Below, piece after piece: positions 8,884 to 16,807 of a stretch of DNA of 64,000 bases. Every line of letters starts with the position of its first letter. The stretch's first letter is position 1. The notes below the pieces were generated by a model. It saw only the letters and a list, made by a program, of their open reading frames with translations. It was not told the origin of the DNA and made no database searches. The DNA comes from Gammaproteobacteria bacterium (GTDB lineage: Bacteria > Pseudomonadota > Gammaproteobacteria > Burkholderiales > Gallionellaceae), in contig JAHIZO010000007.1 of NCBI GenBank assembly GCA_018814405.1, positions 248,001 through 312,000 of the forward strand. Reading direction: 5' to 3'. A program made the translations under genes and the position numbers.

Positions 8884-10227
8884 ATGGAAGCGGGAATACC
8901 GAACGTACTGATCGTGGACGATGAGCCGGACATTCTGGAGTTGCTGGAACTCGCGCTGACCAGAATGGGCTTGGATGTAACCCAAGCCAGTGGATTGGCT
9001 GAAGCAAAAGCGCGGCTGGGTGAGCGTCGCTATGCCATGTGTCTGACTGATATGCGCATGGCCGATGGTACGGGTTTGGATGTGGTGTGCCACATCGCTG
9101 CAAGCAATCTCGACCTTCCGGTCGCCGTGATCACGGCGCACGGCAATACGGAAAATGCCGTGGCAGCGCTCAAGGCGGGTGCCTTTGACTATCTCTCCAA
9201 GCCGGTGTCACTGGAACAATTGCGCACATTGGTGAATTCGGCGTTACGGCTGCCGGTATGTGCCGCGCAGACAAATAAATCGCTGTCCTCCTTGTTGGGC
9301 GAGGCACCGGCCATGCAGCAGGCGCGCGATCTGATCGGCCGTGTCGCGCGCAGTCAGGCGCCGGTGCACATCAGCGGCGAATCGGGGAGCGGCAAGGAAA
9401 TGGCGGCGCGCCTGATCGTGGAGCAGGGGGCACGATGCGGGCAGCCGTTTGTCGCGGTCAACTGTGGTGCCATCCCCGAGAATCTGATGGAGAGCGAGTT
9501 CTTTGGCTACCGTAAAGGCGCGTTCACCGGTGCCGACAGGGACCGCGACGGATTCTTTCAGGCGGCGAACCAAGGCACGCTCTTGCTGGATGAGGTGGCA
9601 GAGTTGCCACTGGCAATGCAGGTCAAGCTATTGCGCGCCATCCAGGAAAAGCGGGTGCGCAGAGTAGGGGCGACCGAAGAAGAGGCGGTGGATGTGCGCA
9701 TCTTGAGTGCCACCCACCGCGATCTGGCTGAATGTGTGCGCGACGGCAGCTTTCGGCAAGACCTCTACTATCGCCTGAACGTGATTGCGCTACGCATGCC
9801 GGCCTTGCGTGAGATGCATGAGGACATTCCGCAGATCGCGCAGCAATTGCTGACGCGGATCGGCGGTGCGGCAGGTGCAAAGTTTTCGCCTGCCGCGCTG
9901 AAGGTATTGGCAGCTTATGACTTTCCGGGCAACGTGCGCGAACTGGAGAATGTGATCGAGCGCGCGCTGGCCTTGTGTATAGAGGGGCGTATCCAGCCGG
10001 ACGATCTGCAATTGAAGCCCATGGCCGGAGAGCAGCAGGTGGCGGTGACAGGTGGTAAGTACCCGCTGACCGATTATCTTGATCGGGTGGAACGCGAAGC
10101 GATACTGGAAGCATTGCATCAGACGCATTTCAATCGGACTGCTGCCGCAAAGATCCTAGGCGTGACGTTCCGCGCGCTACGCTATCGCATGGACAGGCTG
10201 TCCATCACCGACAAGGATAAGCAGTAG
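8884..10227 (+). CDS. pilR: Sigma-54 response regulator PilR
   Basis: A 447-residue NtrC-class activator. Receiver domain with VDDEPD and phospho-acceptor Asp56 (LTDMRMADG); AAA+ domain with Walker A GESGSGKE, the sigma-54 contact loop GAFTGAD and LLLDEVAELP; a Fis-type helix-turn-helix at the C-terminus (FNRTAAAKILGVTFRALRYRM). The start at 8884 has AAGGA seven bases upstream; an in-frame ATG at 8866 lies inside pilS. Target promoters would be sigma-54 pilin promoters elsewhere; I found no clear TGGC-N-TTGC site in front of the pilin gene in this window. Its TAG overlaps the ampD GTG. Confidence 0.9.
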   Translation: MEAGIPNVLIVDDEPDILELLELALTRMGLDVTQASGLAEAKARLGERRYAMCLTDMRMADGTGLDVVCHIAASNLDLPVAVITAHGNTENAVAALKAGAFDYLSKPVSLEQLRTLVNSALRLPVCAAQTNKSLSSLLGEAPAMQQARDLIGRVARSQAPVHISGESGSGKEMAARLIVEQGARCGQPFVAVNCGAIPENLMESEFFGYRKGAFTGADRDRDGFFQAANQGTLLLDEVAELPLAMQVKLLRAIQEKRVRRVGATEEEAVDVRILSATHRDLAECVRDGSFRQDLYYRLNVIALRMPALREMHEDIPQIAQQLLTRIGGAAGAKFSPAALKVLAAYDFPGNVRELENVIERALALCIEGRIQPDDLQLKPMAGEQQVAVTGGKYPLTDYLDRVEREAILEALHQTHFNRTAAAKILGVTFRALRYRMDRLSITDKDKQ

Positions 10228-10775
10228 TGAAGTTCGATGCGAACGGATGGTTGAGCGGGGTCAGGCGTGTCGCATCGCCGAACTACGATGCGCGACCCGC
10301 CCGGACTGCGGTCAGTCTGCTGGTCATACATAGCATCAGCCTGCCGCCAGACGAATTTAGCGGGCCGGGTATAAGGCAGTTGTTCACCAATACATTGGAT
10401 TGCAGCGCGCATCCTTATTATGCGCGATTGGAGGGGGTGCGTGTCTCGGCGCACTTTCTGATCGCTCGCGATGGCGGCGTCACCCAGTTCGTTGCATGCG
10501 GCAGCCGGGCGTGGCATGCCGGCGTGTCCATATGGCAGGGGCGGGAGCGTTGTAATGATTTTTCGATAGGCATCGAGTTGGAAGGTTGTGACAGCCAGCC
10601 TTTTGAGTCTGTTCAATATGTGGCGTTGGCACGTCTGACGCGTCGCTTGCAGCGACAATATCCGATTCGGCACATCACGGGCCATGCCGATATCGCCCCT
10701 GGACGCAAAACTGACCCCGGCCTAACATTCGATTGGAAACAATATTTCAGCCTGCTTGACCGCTCATCCGCGTAA
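10227..10775 (+). CDS. ampD: 1,6-anhydro-N-acetylmuramyl-L-alanine amidase AmpD
   Basis: A 182-residue cytoplasmic zinc amidase that cleaves the peptide from anhydro-muropeptides during peptidoglycan recycling. The zinc ligands are visible: His in LLVIHSISLPP, His in ITGHADIAPG, and Asp in RKTDPGLTFDW. VSAHFLIARDGG and SRAWHAG are also family features. It begins with GTG overlapping the pilR stop by one base, so it is coupled to pilSR, an arrangement common in betaproteobacteria. Length matches the E. coli enzyme (183). Confidence 0.93.
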   Translation: MKFDANGWLSGVRRVASPNYDARPARTAVSLLVIHSISLPPDEFSGPGIRQLFTNTLDCSAHPYYARLEGVRVSAHFLIARDGGVTQFVACGSRAWHAGVSIWQGRERCNDFSIGIELEGCDSQPFESVQYVALARLTRRLQRQYPIRHITGHADIAPGRKTDPGLTFDWKQYFSLLDRSSA

Positions 10776-10840
10776 CGGCGGGAGAAGGTCGAATATGAAA
10801 ATATATAGACCAAATTTCCGCTTGCATTAATTCCCTCAGC

Positions 10841-10886
10841 TACTAGAATTAGCCCCATTCCGCAGGTTGGACCACTAGATGTAGTG
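10841..10886 (+). promoter_or_regulatory. Two candidate NrdR boxes upstream of nrdA
   Basis: CACTAGATGTAGTG at 10873-10886 matches 12 of 14 positions of the NrdR consensus CACWATATATWGTG and is a near palindrome. A weaker partner TACTAGAATTAGCC begins at 10841. Centres are 32 bp apart, about three helical turns, the usual spacing of paired NrdR boxes. NrdR represses ribonucleotide reductase genes when dATP is high. The nrdR gene is not in this window. Confidence 0.7.
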
Positions 10887-10951
10887 TTTTCTGCGAAAAG
10901 CCGCTCCGGTGCAAGGCCGGACGATATATGCAAATAAAAAGGGGAGAATAC

Positions 10952-13822
10952 ATGCTGCAAGCTTCTGAAACCGCATCGCCATCCGTATCTGCCAACGTGT
11001 TCACTTCTCGTGAGTCCAAGTCGGTTTCTGGATCTTCCGGCATGACGTTGGATCAATACAAGATCATTCGCCGTAACGGCTCCGTTGTGACATTCGAGCC
11101 ATCCAAAATTTCCATTGCGCTGACCAAGGCTTTTATCGCCGTGAACGGTGGGCAAGGTGCAGCTTCCGCGCGTGTGCGCGAAATCGTTGAGCAATTGACC
11201 GATGGCGTGGTGAATGCGCTGGCACGTCGTCAGCCGCATGGCGGCACCTTCCATATCGAAGATATTCAGGATCAGGTCGAATTGTCCTTGATGCGTTCGG
11301 GCGAACATGATGTGGCGCGTGCGTACGTGTTGTATCGCGAGCGCCGCAATCAGGAGCGCGCTAAGATCAAAGCGGACACGGCGACAGAAGCGCCATTACT
11401 GAACATAACTGAAGGCGGCGTGAAGCGCCCGCTGGACGTGCAGGCGCTGTCGGCCAATATCGAGGCGGCATGTGCGGGTTTGGGTGATGCGGTCGATGCG
11501 GCCAAGATCCTCAAGAGCACACTAAAGGATCTGTACGATGGCGTGGCTATGGAAGAGGTGCGCAAGTGCGTCATCCTGTCTGCCCGCGCATTGATCGAGC
11601 AAGATCCGGCTTACAGCTTTGTGACCGCGCGTTTGCTGCTGAACAACATTTGCTGCGAGATTCTGGGCGAGGCAGTGACGCAAGCCGATATGGCAACCCG
11701 TTATGCAGAGTATTTCCCTAAATTCATCAAGCGCGGTATCGAGGCAGAGTTGCTGGATGAAGAGTTGGGTCGTTTCGATCTGGCACGCTTGGCGGCTGCG
11801 CTGGACTCGGATCGTGACCTGCAGTTCAACTATCTCGGTCTGCAGACCTTGTATGACCGTTACTTCCTGCATGTAGAAGACAAACGCATCGAATTGCCGC
11901 AAGCATTCTTCATGCGCGTGGCGATGGGCCTGTCTTTGAATGAAGTGGATCGCGAAGCGCGCGCCATCGAGTTCTACCGTCTGCTGTCCAGCTTCGACTT
12001 CATGAGCTCGACGCCGACATTGTTCAATTCCGGTACACGTCGTTCGCAGCTCTCTTCCTGCTATCTGACCACTGTTGCGGACGATCTGGATGGCATCTAT
12101 GAAGGCCTAAAAGAGAACGCATTGTTGTCCAAGTTCGCTGGCGGTCTGGGTAACGACTGGAGCAACGTGCGTGCACTGGGCTCACATATCAAGGGTACCA
12201 ACGGCAAATCGCAAGGCGTGGTGCCCTTCCTCAAGGTGGTGAACGATACTGCGGTGGCAGTGAATCAGGGCGGCAAGCGCAAAGGTGCGGTGTGTGCTTA
12301 TCTGGAAACTTGGCACCTTGATATCGAGGAATTCCTCGAGCTGCGCAAGAACACCGGTGACGACCGTCGTCGCACACATGACATGAATACTTCCAACTGG
12401 ATCCCGGATCTGTTCATGAAACGTGTGATGGAAGGCGGAGAGTGGACATTGTTCTCGCCTTCGAACTGCCCGGATCTGCACGACAAGTTCGGCGCCGAGT
12501 TTGAAAAAGCCTACGTCGGCTATGAGGCAAAGGCAGCCAGCGGCGAGATCAAGCTGTTCCGCAAGGTGCCGGCGCAGAGCCTGTGGCGCAAGATGCTGAC
12601 CATGTTGTTCGAAACCGGCCACCCATGGGTCACATTCAAAGACCCTTGCAACATCCGTTCGCCTCAGCAACACGTGGGCGTAGTGCATAGCTCCAATCTG
12701 TGCACCGAGATCACACTGAATACTTCGGAAGATGAGATCGCCGTGTGTAACCTCGGCTCTGTGAATCTGACGGCGCACTTGACCGCAGATGGTCAGATTG
12801 ACCACGAAAAGTTGCAGCGCACGGTGCATACCGCCATGCGTATGCTGGATAACGTGATCGATATCAACTATTACGCGGTTGCCAAGGCGCGCAATTCCAA
12901 TCTGAAGCACCGTCCGGTCGGTCTGGGCATCATGGGTTTCCAGGATTGCCTGCATACCCTGCGCATCCCGTATTCCTCTGAATCTGCAGTAGAGTTCGCT
13001 GACCGCTCGATGGAGGCCGTCTGTTATTACGCATACTGGGCTTCTACCGAGTTGGCCGAAGAGCGCGGTCGTTATGCTTCGTATCGTGGCAGCCTGTGGG
13101 ACAAGGGCATCCTGCCGCATGACAGCATGGATCTGTTGCGCGAAGCGCGCGGTGGTTATGTCGAGGTCGATACTTCGGTCACTATGGACTGGGATGCACT
13201 GCGTGAGCGTGTCCGTCAATACGGTATGCGCAATTCGAACTGTGTGGCGATCGCGCCGACCGCAACTATCTCCAACATTATCGGTGTCTCAGCCTGTATC
13301 GAGCCGACCTACCAGAACATCTTCGTTAAATCGAACTTGTCCGGTGAGTTCACCGTCATCAATGAGCATCTGGTGACCGATCTGAAACAACTGGGGCTGT
13401 GGGACGAAGTGATGGTGTCTGACCTTAAATATTTTGACGGCAGTCTGACCAAGATCGACCGTATCCCGGCTGAACTCCGTAGTCTGTATGCGACTGCCTT
13501 CGAGGTCGAGCCGCAATGGCTGATCGAAGCGGCTTCGCGTCGTCAGAAATGGATCGATCAGGCGCAATCCCTGAATATCTATATGTCCGGTGTTTCGGGT
13601 CGCAAGTTGGATGAGACCTACAAGCTTGCATGGGTGCGCGGCCTGAAGACTACGTATTACCTGCGTACCTTGGGCGCCACGTCTGCCGAGAAGTCCACTT
13701 CGCGAGCCGGATCACTGAACTCGGTATCGAGCGGCGGTGCAGGTGAGATGTCCGCAGCGCCTGCAACTGAGGAAACGCAGTTCTGCTCGATCGATAATCC
13801 AGAGTGCGAAGCCTGCCAGTAA
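10952..13822 (+). CDS. nrdA: Ribonucleoside-diphosphate reductase class Ia, alpha subunit NrdA
   Basis: A 956-residue catalytic subunit that reduces NDPs to dNDPs. An N-terminal ATP-cone (KIIRRNGSVVTFEPSKISIAL) is followed by a second ATP-cone-like region (NITEGGVKRPLDVQALSANIEAA split over ~130-230), then the alpha/beta barrel with NSGTRRSQLSSC, CNLGSVNL and MRNSNCVAIAPTATIS. The C-terminal CSIDNPECEACQ holds the redox-shuttle cysteines. The start at 10952 has GGGGAG five bases upstream; the in-frame ATG at 10928 lacks this. Two ATP-cones also occur in Pseudomonas aeruginosa NrdA. nrdB follows 96 bases later, after a hairpin. Confidence 0.95.
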   Translation: MLQASETASPSVSANVFTSRESKSVSGSSGMTLDQYKIIRRNGSVVTFEPSKISIALTKAFIAVNGGQGAASARVREIVEQLTDGVVNALARRQPHGGTFHIEDIQDQVELSLMRSGEHDVARAYVLYRERRNQERAKIKADTATEAPLLNITEGGVKRPLDVQALSANIEAACAGLGDAVDAAKILKSTLKDLYDGVAMEEVRKCVILSARALIEQDPAYSFVTARLLLNNICCEILGEAVTQADMATRYAEYFPKFIKRGIEAELLDEELGRFDLARLAAALDSDRDLQFNYLGLQTLYDRYFLHVEDKRIELPQAFFMRVAMGLSLNEVDREARAIEFYRLLSSFDFMSSTPTLFNSGTRRSQLSSCYLTTVADDLDGIYEGLKENALLSKFAGGLGNDWSNVRALGSHIKGTNGKSQGVVPFLKVVNDTAVAVNQGGKRKGAVCAYLETWHLDIEEFLELRKNTGDDRRRTHDMNTSNWIPDLFMKRVMEGGEWTLFSPSNCPDLHDKFGAEFEKAYVGYEAKAASGEIKLFRKVPAQSLWRKMLTMLFETGHPWVTFKDPCNIRSPQQHVGVVHSSNLCTEITLNTSEDEIAVCNLGSVNLTAHLTADGQIDHEKLQRTVHTAMRMLDNVIDINYYAVAKARNSNLKHRPVGLGIMGFQDCLHTLRIPYSSESAVEFADRSMEAVCYYAYWASTELAEERGRYASYRGSLWDKGILPHDSMDLLREARGGYVEVDTSVTMDWDALRERVRQYGMRNSNCVAIAPTATISNIIGVSACIEPTYQNIFVKSNLSGEFTVINEHLVTDLKQLGLWDEVMVSDLKYFDGSLTKIDRIPAELRSLYATAFEVEPQWLIEAASRRQKWIDQAQSLNIYMSGVSGRKLDETYKLAWVRGLKTTYYLRTLGATSAEKSTSRAGSLNSVSSGGAGEMSAAPATEETQFCSIDNPECEACQ

Positions 13823-13835
13823 TAATCCAATGACC

Positions 13836-13858
13836 CGACTCGGCAGCCTGCCGAGTCG
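13836..13858 (+). terminator. Hairpin between nrdA and nrdB
   Basis: A perfect 10-bp GC-rich inverted repeat (13836-13845 with 13849-13858) and a 3-nt loop. No T-run follows, so it is more likely an mRNA-processing or partial attenuation element that sets the nrdA:nrdB ratio than a full terminator. Confidence 0.6.
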
Positions 13859-13918
13859 TGGCGAATCGCAATAAACCTCTCCCGCGCGTGCGAGGATAAA
13901 AGTAGAAAAGGACAACAC

Positions 13919-15058
13919 ATGCTGAACTTCGAAGATGATGTGACGCCAGCAGTCGCACCTGCAGTTGCGCTCATGGGCGCGATGGGCGCTAAACCTGCGC
14001 CTGCAGCTGAGCATGACTACACCATTGCTTCGGTTTCGACCGGCCGCATCCGAGTGGAAGATAAGCGTTTGATCAATGGCAATGCGGACGTGAATCAGTT
14101 GGTCCCGATCAAATACAACTGGGCTTGGGAAAAATACAACGCAGGCAACGCAAATCACTGGCTGCCGCAAGAGATCAACATGTCGGCAGACATCGCGTTG
14201 TGGAAGAACCCGAATGGCCTGACTGAAGATGAGCGCCGTTTGGTCATGCGCAACTTGGGATTCTTCTCTACAGCTGACAGTCTGGCGGCGAACAACATCG
14301 TGTTGGGCACCTATCGCCACATCACTGCGCCGGAATGTCGCCAGTACCTGCTGCGCCAAGCTTATGATGAAGCGATCCACACGCATGCCTATCAGTACAT
14401 CGTGGAAAGCCTAGGGATGGATGAGGGTGAAGTGTTCAACATGTATCACGAGGTGCAGAGCATCCGTGACAAGGATGAGTTCCTGCTGCCGTTCATCGAC
14501 ACGCTGACCAACCCGGAGTTCAAGACTGGCACACCTGAGAGCGATCAGAAGCTGCTGGAATCTTTGATCGTGTTCGCTTGCATCATGGAGGGCTTATTCT
14601 TCTATGTCGGCTTTGTGCAAGTGTTGGCTCTGGGGCGCCAGAACAAGATGACCGGTGCTGCGGAGCAGTTCCAGTACATCATGCGTGATGAGTCGCTCCA
14701 TCTGAATTTCGGCGTGGACATGGCCAATCAGATCAAACTGGAGAATCCGCATCTGTGGACGCCGGAATTCAAAGAGCGCCTGAAAGGTCACTTCACCAAG
14801 GCGGTGGAACTAGAGTATCGCTACGCGGAAGACACCATGCCGCGTGGCGTGCTGGGTCTCAATGCAGGTATGTTCAAGGAATATCTGCGCTTCATCGCCA
14901 ATCGTCGTTGCCAGCAGATCGGTCTGGATGTGCTATATCCGGGCACTACAAACCCCTTCCCATGGATGGCGGAGATGATCGATTTGAAGAAAGAGAAGAA
15001 CTTCTTCGAGACACGTGTGACCGAATATCAAACAGGCGGAGCTCTGTCTTGGGATTGA
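13919..15058 (+). CDS. nrdB: Ribonucleoside-diphosphate reductase class Ia, beta subunit NrdB
   Basis: A 379-residue radical-generating subunit. Di-iron ligands can be placed: Asp120 ([12 protein letters not shown]), Glu151 and His154 in DEAIHTHAY, a Glu in CIMEGLFF, and Glu/His in [10 protein letters not shown]. Tyr158, four residues after His154, is the radical tyrosine position. It is Tyr here, not the Phe of chlamydial class Ic, so a tyrosyl radical is expected. AAAGGA lies seven bases before the ATG. The first ~30 residues are Ala/Pro-rich and variable. The C-terminus [10 protein letters not shown] would carry the NrdA-binding tail. Confidence 0.95.
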   Translation: MLNFEDDVTPAVAPAVALMGAMGAKPAPAAEHDYTIASVSTGRIRVEDKRLINGNADVNQLVPIKYNWAWEKYNAGNANHWLPQEINMSADIALWKNPNGLTEDERRLVMRNLGFFSTADSLAANNIVLGTYRHITAPECRQYLLRQAYDEAIHTHAYQYIVESLGMDEGEVFNMYHEVQSIRDKDEFLLPFIDTLTNPEFKTGTPESDQKLLESLIVFACIMEGLFFYVGFVQVLALGRQNKMTGAAEQFQYIMRDESLHLNFGVDMANQIKLENPHLWTPEFKERLKGHFTKAVELEYRYAEDTMPRGVLGLNAGMFKEYLRFIANRRCQQIGLDVLYPGTTNPFPWMAEMIDLKKEKNFFETRVTEYQTGGALSWD

Positions 15059-15080
15059 TGTTGGCGCAGTTGAAGCGGTA

Positions 15081-15112
15081 AAAATTTCGCTCCGCATAGG
15101 GGCGAAATTTTT
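15081..15112 (+). terminator. Terminator after nrdB
   Basis: A 10-bp inverted repeat (15081-15090 with 15102-15111), A-rich on the left and ending in T on the right, 22 bases after the nrdB stop. The symmetric A/T ends would let it work in both directions. Confidence 0.8.
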
Positions 15113-15182
15113 ATGTAGAACGCGTTCTGAAAAATCAAATGAGCGACGAGAAAAGAAAGATCAAAAAAACAACGATTGCTTA

Positions 15183-15210
15183 TTGACATCAAACATATTT
15201 CGGATAAAGT
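15183..15210 (+). promoter_or_regulatory. Candidate sigma-70 promoter
   Basis: A perfect TTGACA at 15183-15188 and TAAAGT at 15205-15210 (4 of 6 to TATAAT) with a 16-bp spacer. It would transcribe the unassigned stretch toward the histone-like gene 400 bases downstream. Confidence 0.4.
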
Positions 15211-15290
15211 TGCAATCGCAAGATGTAGTGAAAAAAATCCAAGAAAACTACTACTTATAGTAGCGGCGGATATAAAAAAGGGGGCTTCGC

Positions 15291-15491
15291 TTGGGCGAAC
15301 TCGATATTCAGGAAGCAACTACATTTCCGGCATCACTCTTTGCGCAGAATGCGCAATTGAAAAACGAGATTTCTCTCGGGGGCGTTCCTCCCTCCAAATT
15401 CACAGAACATGATTTTCGATCGGCAGAGATGCCTGATCGTGACGTAGTGCATTCAGTCATTCGCGCTGAGGCGAAAGCTGGACGTGCATAA
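15291..15491 (+). CDS. Possible small hypothetical protein
   Basis: A 66-codon frame opening with TTG; AAAGGGGG at 15277-15284 lies six bases upstream and the promoter-like pair at 15183 precedes it. The product (MGELDIQEATTFPASLFAQ...) is hydrophilic with no recognisable domain. An alternative overlapping frame (15176-15412) is equally unconvincing. Listed because the ribosome site and promoter are in the right order, but codon use gives no strong support. Confidence 0.2.
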   Translation: MGELDIQEATTFPASLFAQNAQLKNEISLGGVPPSKFTEHDFRSAEMPDRDVVHSVIRAEAKAGRA

Positions 15492-15577
15492 ACACGATAT
15501 CGGATCGATGGCGCAGCGTGATTTGCGCCGCAAGGGCTTTGGTATTGCTGCTTTGCAGCATGCTGGAGGAGTAGTAA

Positions 15578-15616
15578 GTGTTGTTCTTATTAACTTTCAT
15601 ATCTCAAGGAGGTTGA
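15578..15616 (+). CDS. Possible 12-codon leader peptide before histone-like gene
   Basis: GTG at 15578 with GGAGGA at 15565-15570 seven bases upstream opens a frame for [12 protein letters not shown], ending TGA at 15614-15616, one base before the histone-like ATG. Its last codons contain the Shine-Dalgarno of the main gene (AAGGAGG, 15606-15612). Translation of it could therefore gate the main gene. Very short; could be chance. Confidence 0.25.
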   Translation: MLFLLTFISQGG

Positions 15617-15617
15617 A

Positions 15618-16298
15618 ATGGTAGCAGCAAAGAAAGCCAAACCAGCAGCAAAGAAGCCGGTAGCGAAGAAAGCAGTCGCCGCCAAGAAGCCCGTCGCTAA
15701 AAAGGCAGCCGCCAAGAAGCCCGTCGCTAAAAAGGCAGCAGCCAAGAAGCCCGTCGCTAAAAAGGCAGCAGCCAAGAAGCCCGTCGCCAAAAAGGCAGTA
15801 GCCAAAAAGCCCGTCGCTAAAAAGGCAGCAGCCAAGAAGCCCGTCGCTAAAAAGGCAGCAGCCAAGAAGCCCGTCGCTAAAAAGGCAGCAGCCAAGAAGC
15901 CCGTCGCCAAAAAGGCAGTAGCCAAGAAGCCCGTCGCTAAAAAGGCAGTAGCCAAGAAGCCCGTCGCTAAAAAGGCAGCAGCCAAGAAGCCCGTCGCCAA
16001 AAAGGCAGCAGCCAAGAAGCCCGTCGCTAAAAAGGCAGCAGCCAAGAAGCCCGTCGCTAAAAAGGCAGCAGCCAAGAAGCCTGTGGCTAAAAAGGCAGTA
16101 GCCAAGAAAGCGGTAGCGAAGAAGCCCGTCGCTGTTAAGAAGCCTGTAGCGAAGAAAGTGGTGGCGAAGAAGCCTGCGGTGGCAAGCAAGCCGGCGGCAG
16201 CTCCAGTCACGACGGCTCCTGCTCCTTCTGCGCCGCCGCCAATTCGTCCGGCTGCGACCTGGCCCTTCCCGACGCCAGGTATCGGCAAGCCTAACTAA
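15618..16298 (+). CDS. Histone H1-like Lys/Ala/Pro-rich repeat protein
   Basis: A 226-residue, extremely basic protein made almost entirely of [10 protein letters not shown]-type decapeptides, followed by a Pro/Ala-rich tail (about 190-226) ending [13 protein letters not shown]. Such proteins resemble the C-terminal tail of eukaryotic H1 and bacterial relatives (AlgP, Hc1/Hc2-like), bind DNA non-specifically and are thought to help compact the nucleoid. A very strong AAGGAGG precedes the ATG, so high expression is likely. There is no folded domain. Copy number of the repeat is expected to vary between strains. The opposite strand also has a long open frame, an artefact of the repeat. Confidence 0.85.
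   Translation: MVAAKKAKPAAKKPVAKKAVAAKKPVAKKAAAKKPVAKKAAAKKPVAKKAAAKKPVAKKAVAKKPVAKKAAAKKPVAKKAAAKKPVAKKAAAKKPVAKKAVAKKPVAKKAVAKKPVAKKAAAKKPVAKKAAAKKPVAKKAAAKKPVAKKAAAKKPVAKKAVAKKAVAKKPVAVKKPVAKKVVAKKPAVASKPAAAPVTTAPAPSAPPPIRPAATWPFPTPGIGKPN
15691..16110 (+). repeat. In-frame 30-bp tandem repeat, 14 units
   Basis: Fourteen consecutive 30-bp units, each a decapeptide close to [10 protein letters not shown], stay exactly in phase. Units differ mainly at two places (GCT/GCC after GTC, and GCA/GTA giving Ala or Val). The near identity implies recent duplication or gene conversion. Confidence 0.95.
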
Positions 16299-16319
16299 GG
16301 CTGCGGGAGGCTGTGAAAG

Positions 16320-16365
16320 CAGCCCCGACTCGTTGTACAAGTAGGGGCTGATTCACCTTTTATTT
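16320..16365 (+). terminator. Probable terminator after histone-like gene
   Basis: A 7-bp GC stem (16320-16326 with 16344-16350), a 17-nt loop and a T-rich stretch (CCTTTTATTT) a few bases later, 22 bases after the stop. The loop is long and the T-run offset, so efficiency is uncertain. Confidence 0.5.
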
Positions 16366-16807
16366 GCAAGCAAGTGGCTTGTGGGTCGTGTGCGCCCTAT
16401 GTTTGGAGTGCGCTTGTTCAACTTTTGCGCGAGCCAGCATATGGCATTGGCTCAATGCGCACTCAATTCTGATCGTAAGATCGGTGCCAGTATTCCCGGT
16501 ATCAAGTAGATGTCTTAGATGACGTTCGTAGTTGTGAATTGAGCGACCGATCAAATCGGCCTCATATGCCCCCCGCTTTTCTTTGCAACGCAGTATCAAT
16601 TGGATATTTTACTAATTGGTGCTTTGTGAGGAGTCTGGGATACGTTTCAGCATGTCTTGATATCATTACGTCAGTCGTAGATTCATATCATGCGGAGGTG
16701 TGAGGACAGGCGGTCTGATTGTCTTGGCATATCGATGTCCCTCAGAGGTAATGAAGCCCTTCATAGCACTTTCCTTTCCCGAAGGCGGCACATGGATTTG
16801 ATCATTT
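16366..16807. other. 440-bp stretch without a supported gene
   Basis: Mixed composition with AT-rich patches around 16600 and 16660. A 79-codon minus-strand frame (16360-16599) opens with TTG, has no ribosome site and no recognisable product. The right part should contain the pabB promoter; several weak hexamers occur but none is convincing. I see no RNA gene here. Confidence 0.4.

Larger units (their letters stand above)
15113..15577. other. 465-bp looser intergenic stretch, nrdB to histone-like gene
   Basis: AT-richer than its surroundings, especially 15120-15280. It contains a promoter-like pair at 15183-15210 and one weak short frame (15291-15491). An inverted repeat GGCGCA/TGCGCC lies near 15514-15533. 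No recognised gene, RNA family or mobile-element remnant is evident. Confidence 0.5.

Noticed and set aside
15176-15412. 78-codon plus-strand frame
   Set aside because: Starts before the predicted transcription start, with no Shine-Dalgarno; overlaps the alternative frame at 15291.
15691-16110. Tandem array considered as CRISPR
   Set aside because: Units are contiguous, without spacers, and in frame with a coding gene.
15590-16340. Long minus-strand frames across the repeat (FLATG- and CLFSDGLLG-type repeats)
   Set aside because: Direct consequence of the 30-bp repeat in the histone-like gene; a plus-strand Shine-Dalgarno and start support the other strand.
16360-16599. 79-codon minus-strand frame
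   Set aside because: TTG start, no ribosome site, no similarity recognised; treated as non-coding.
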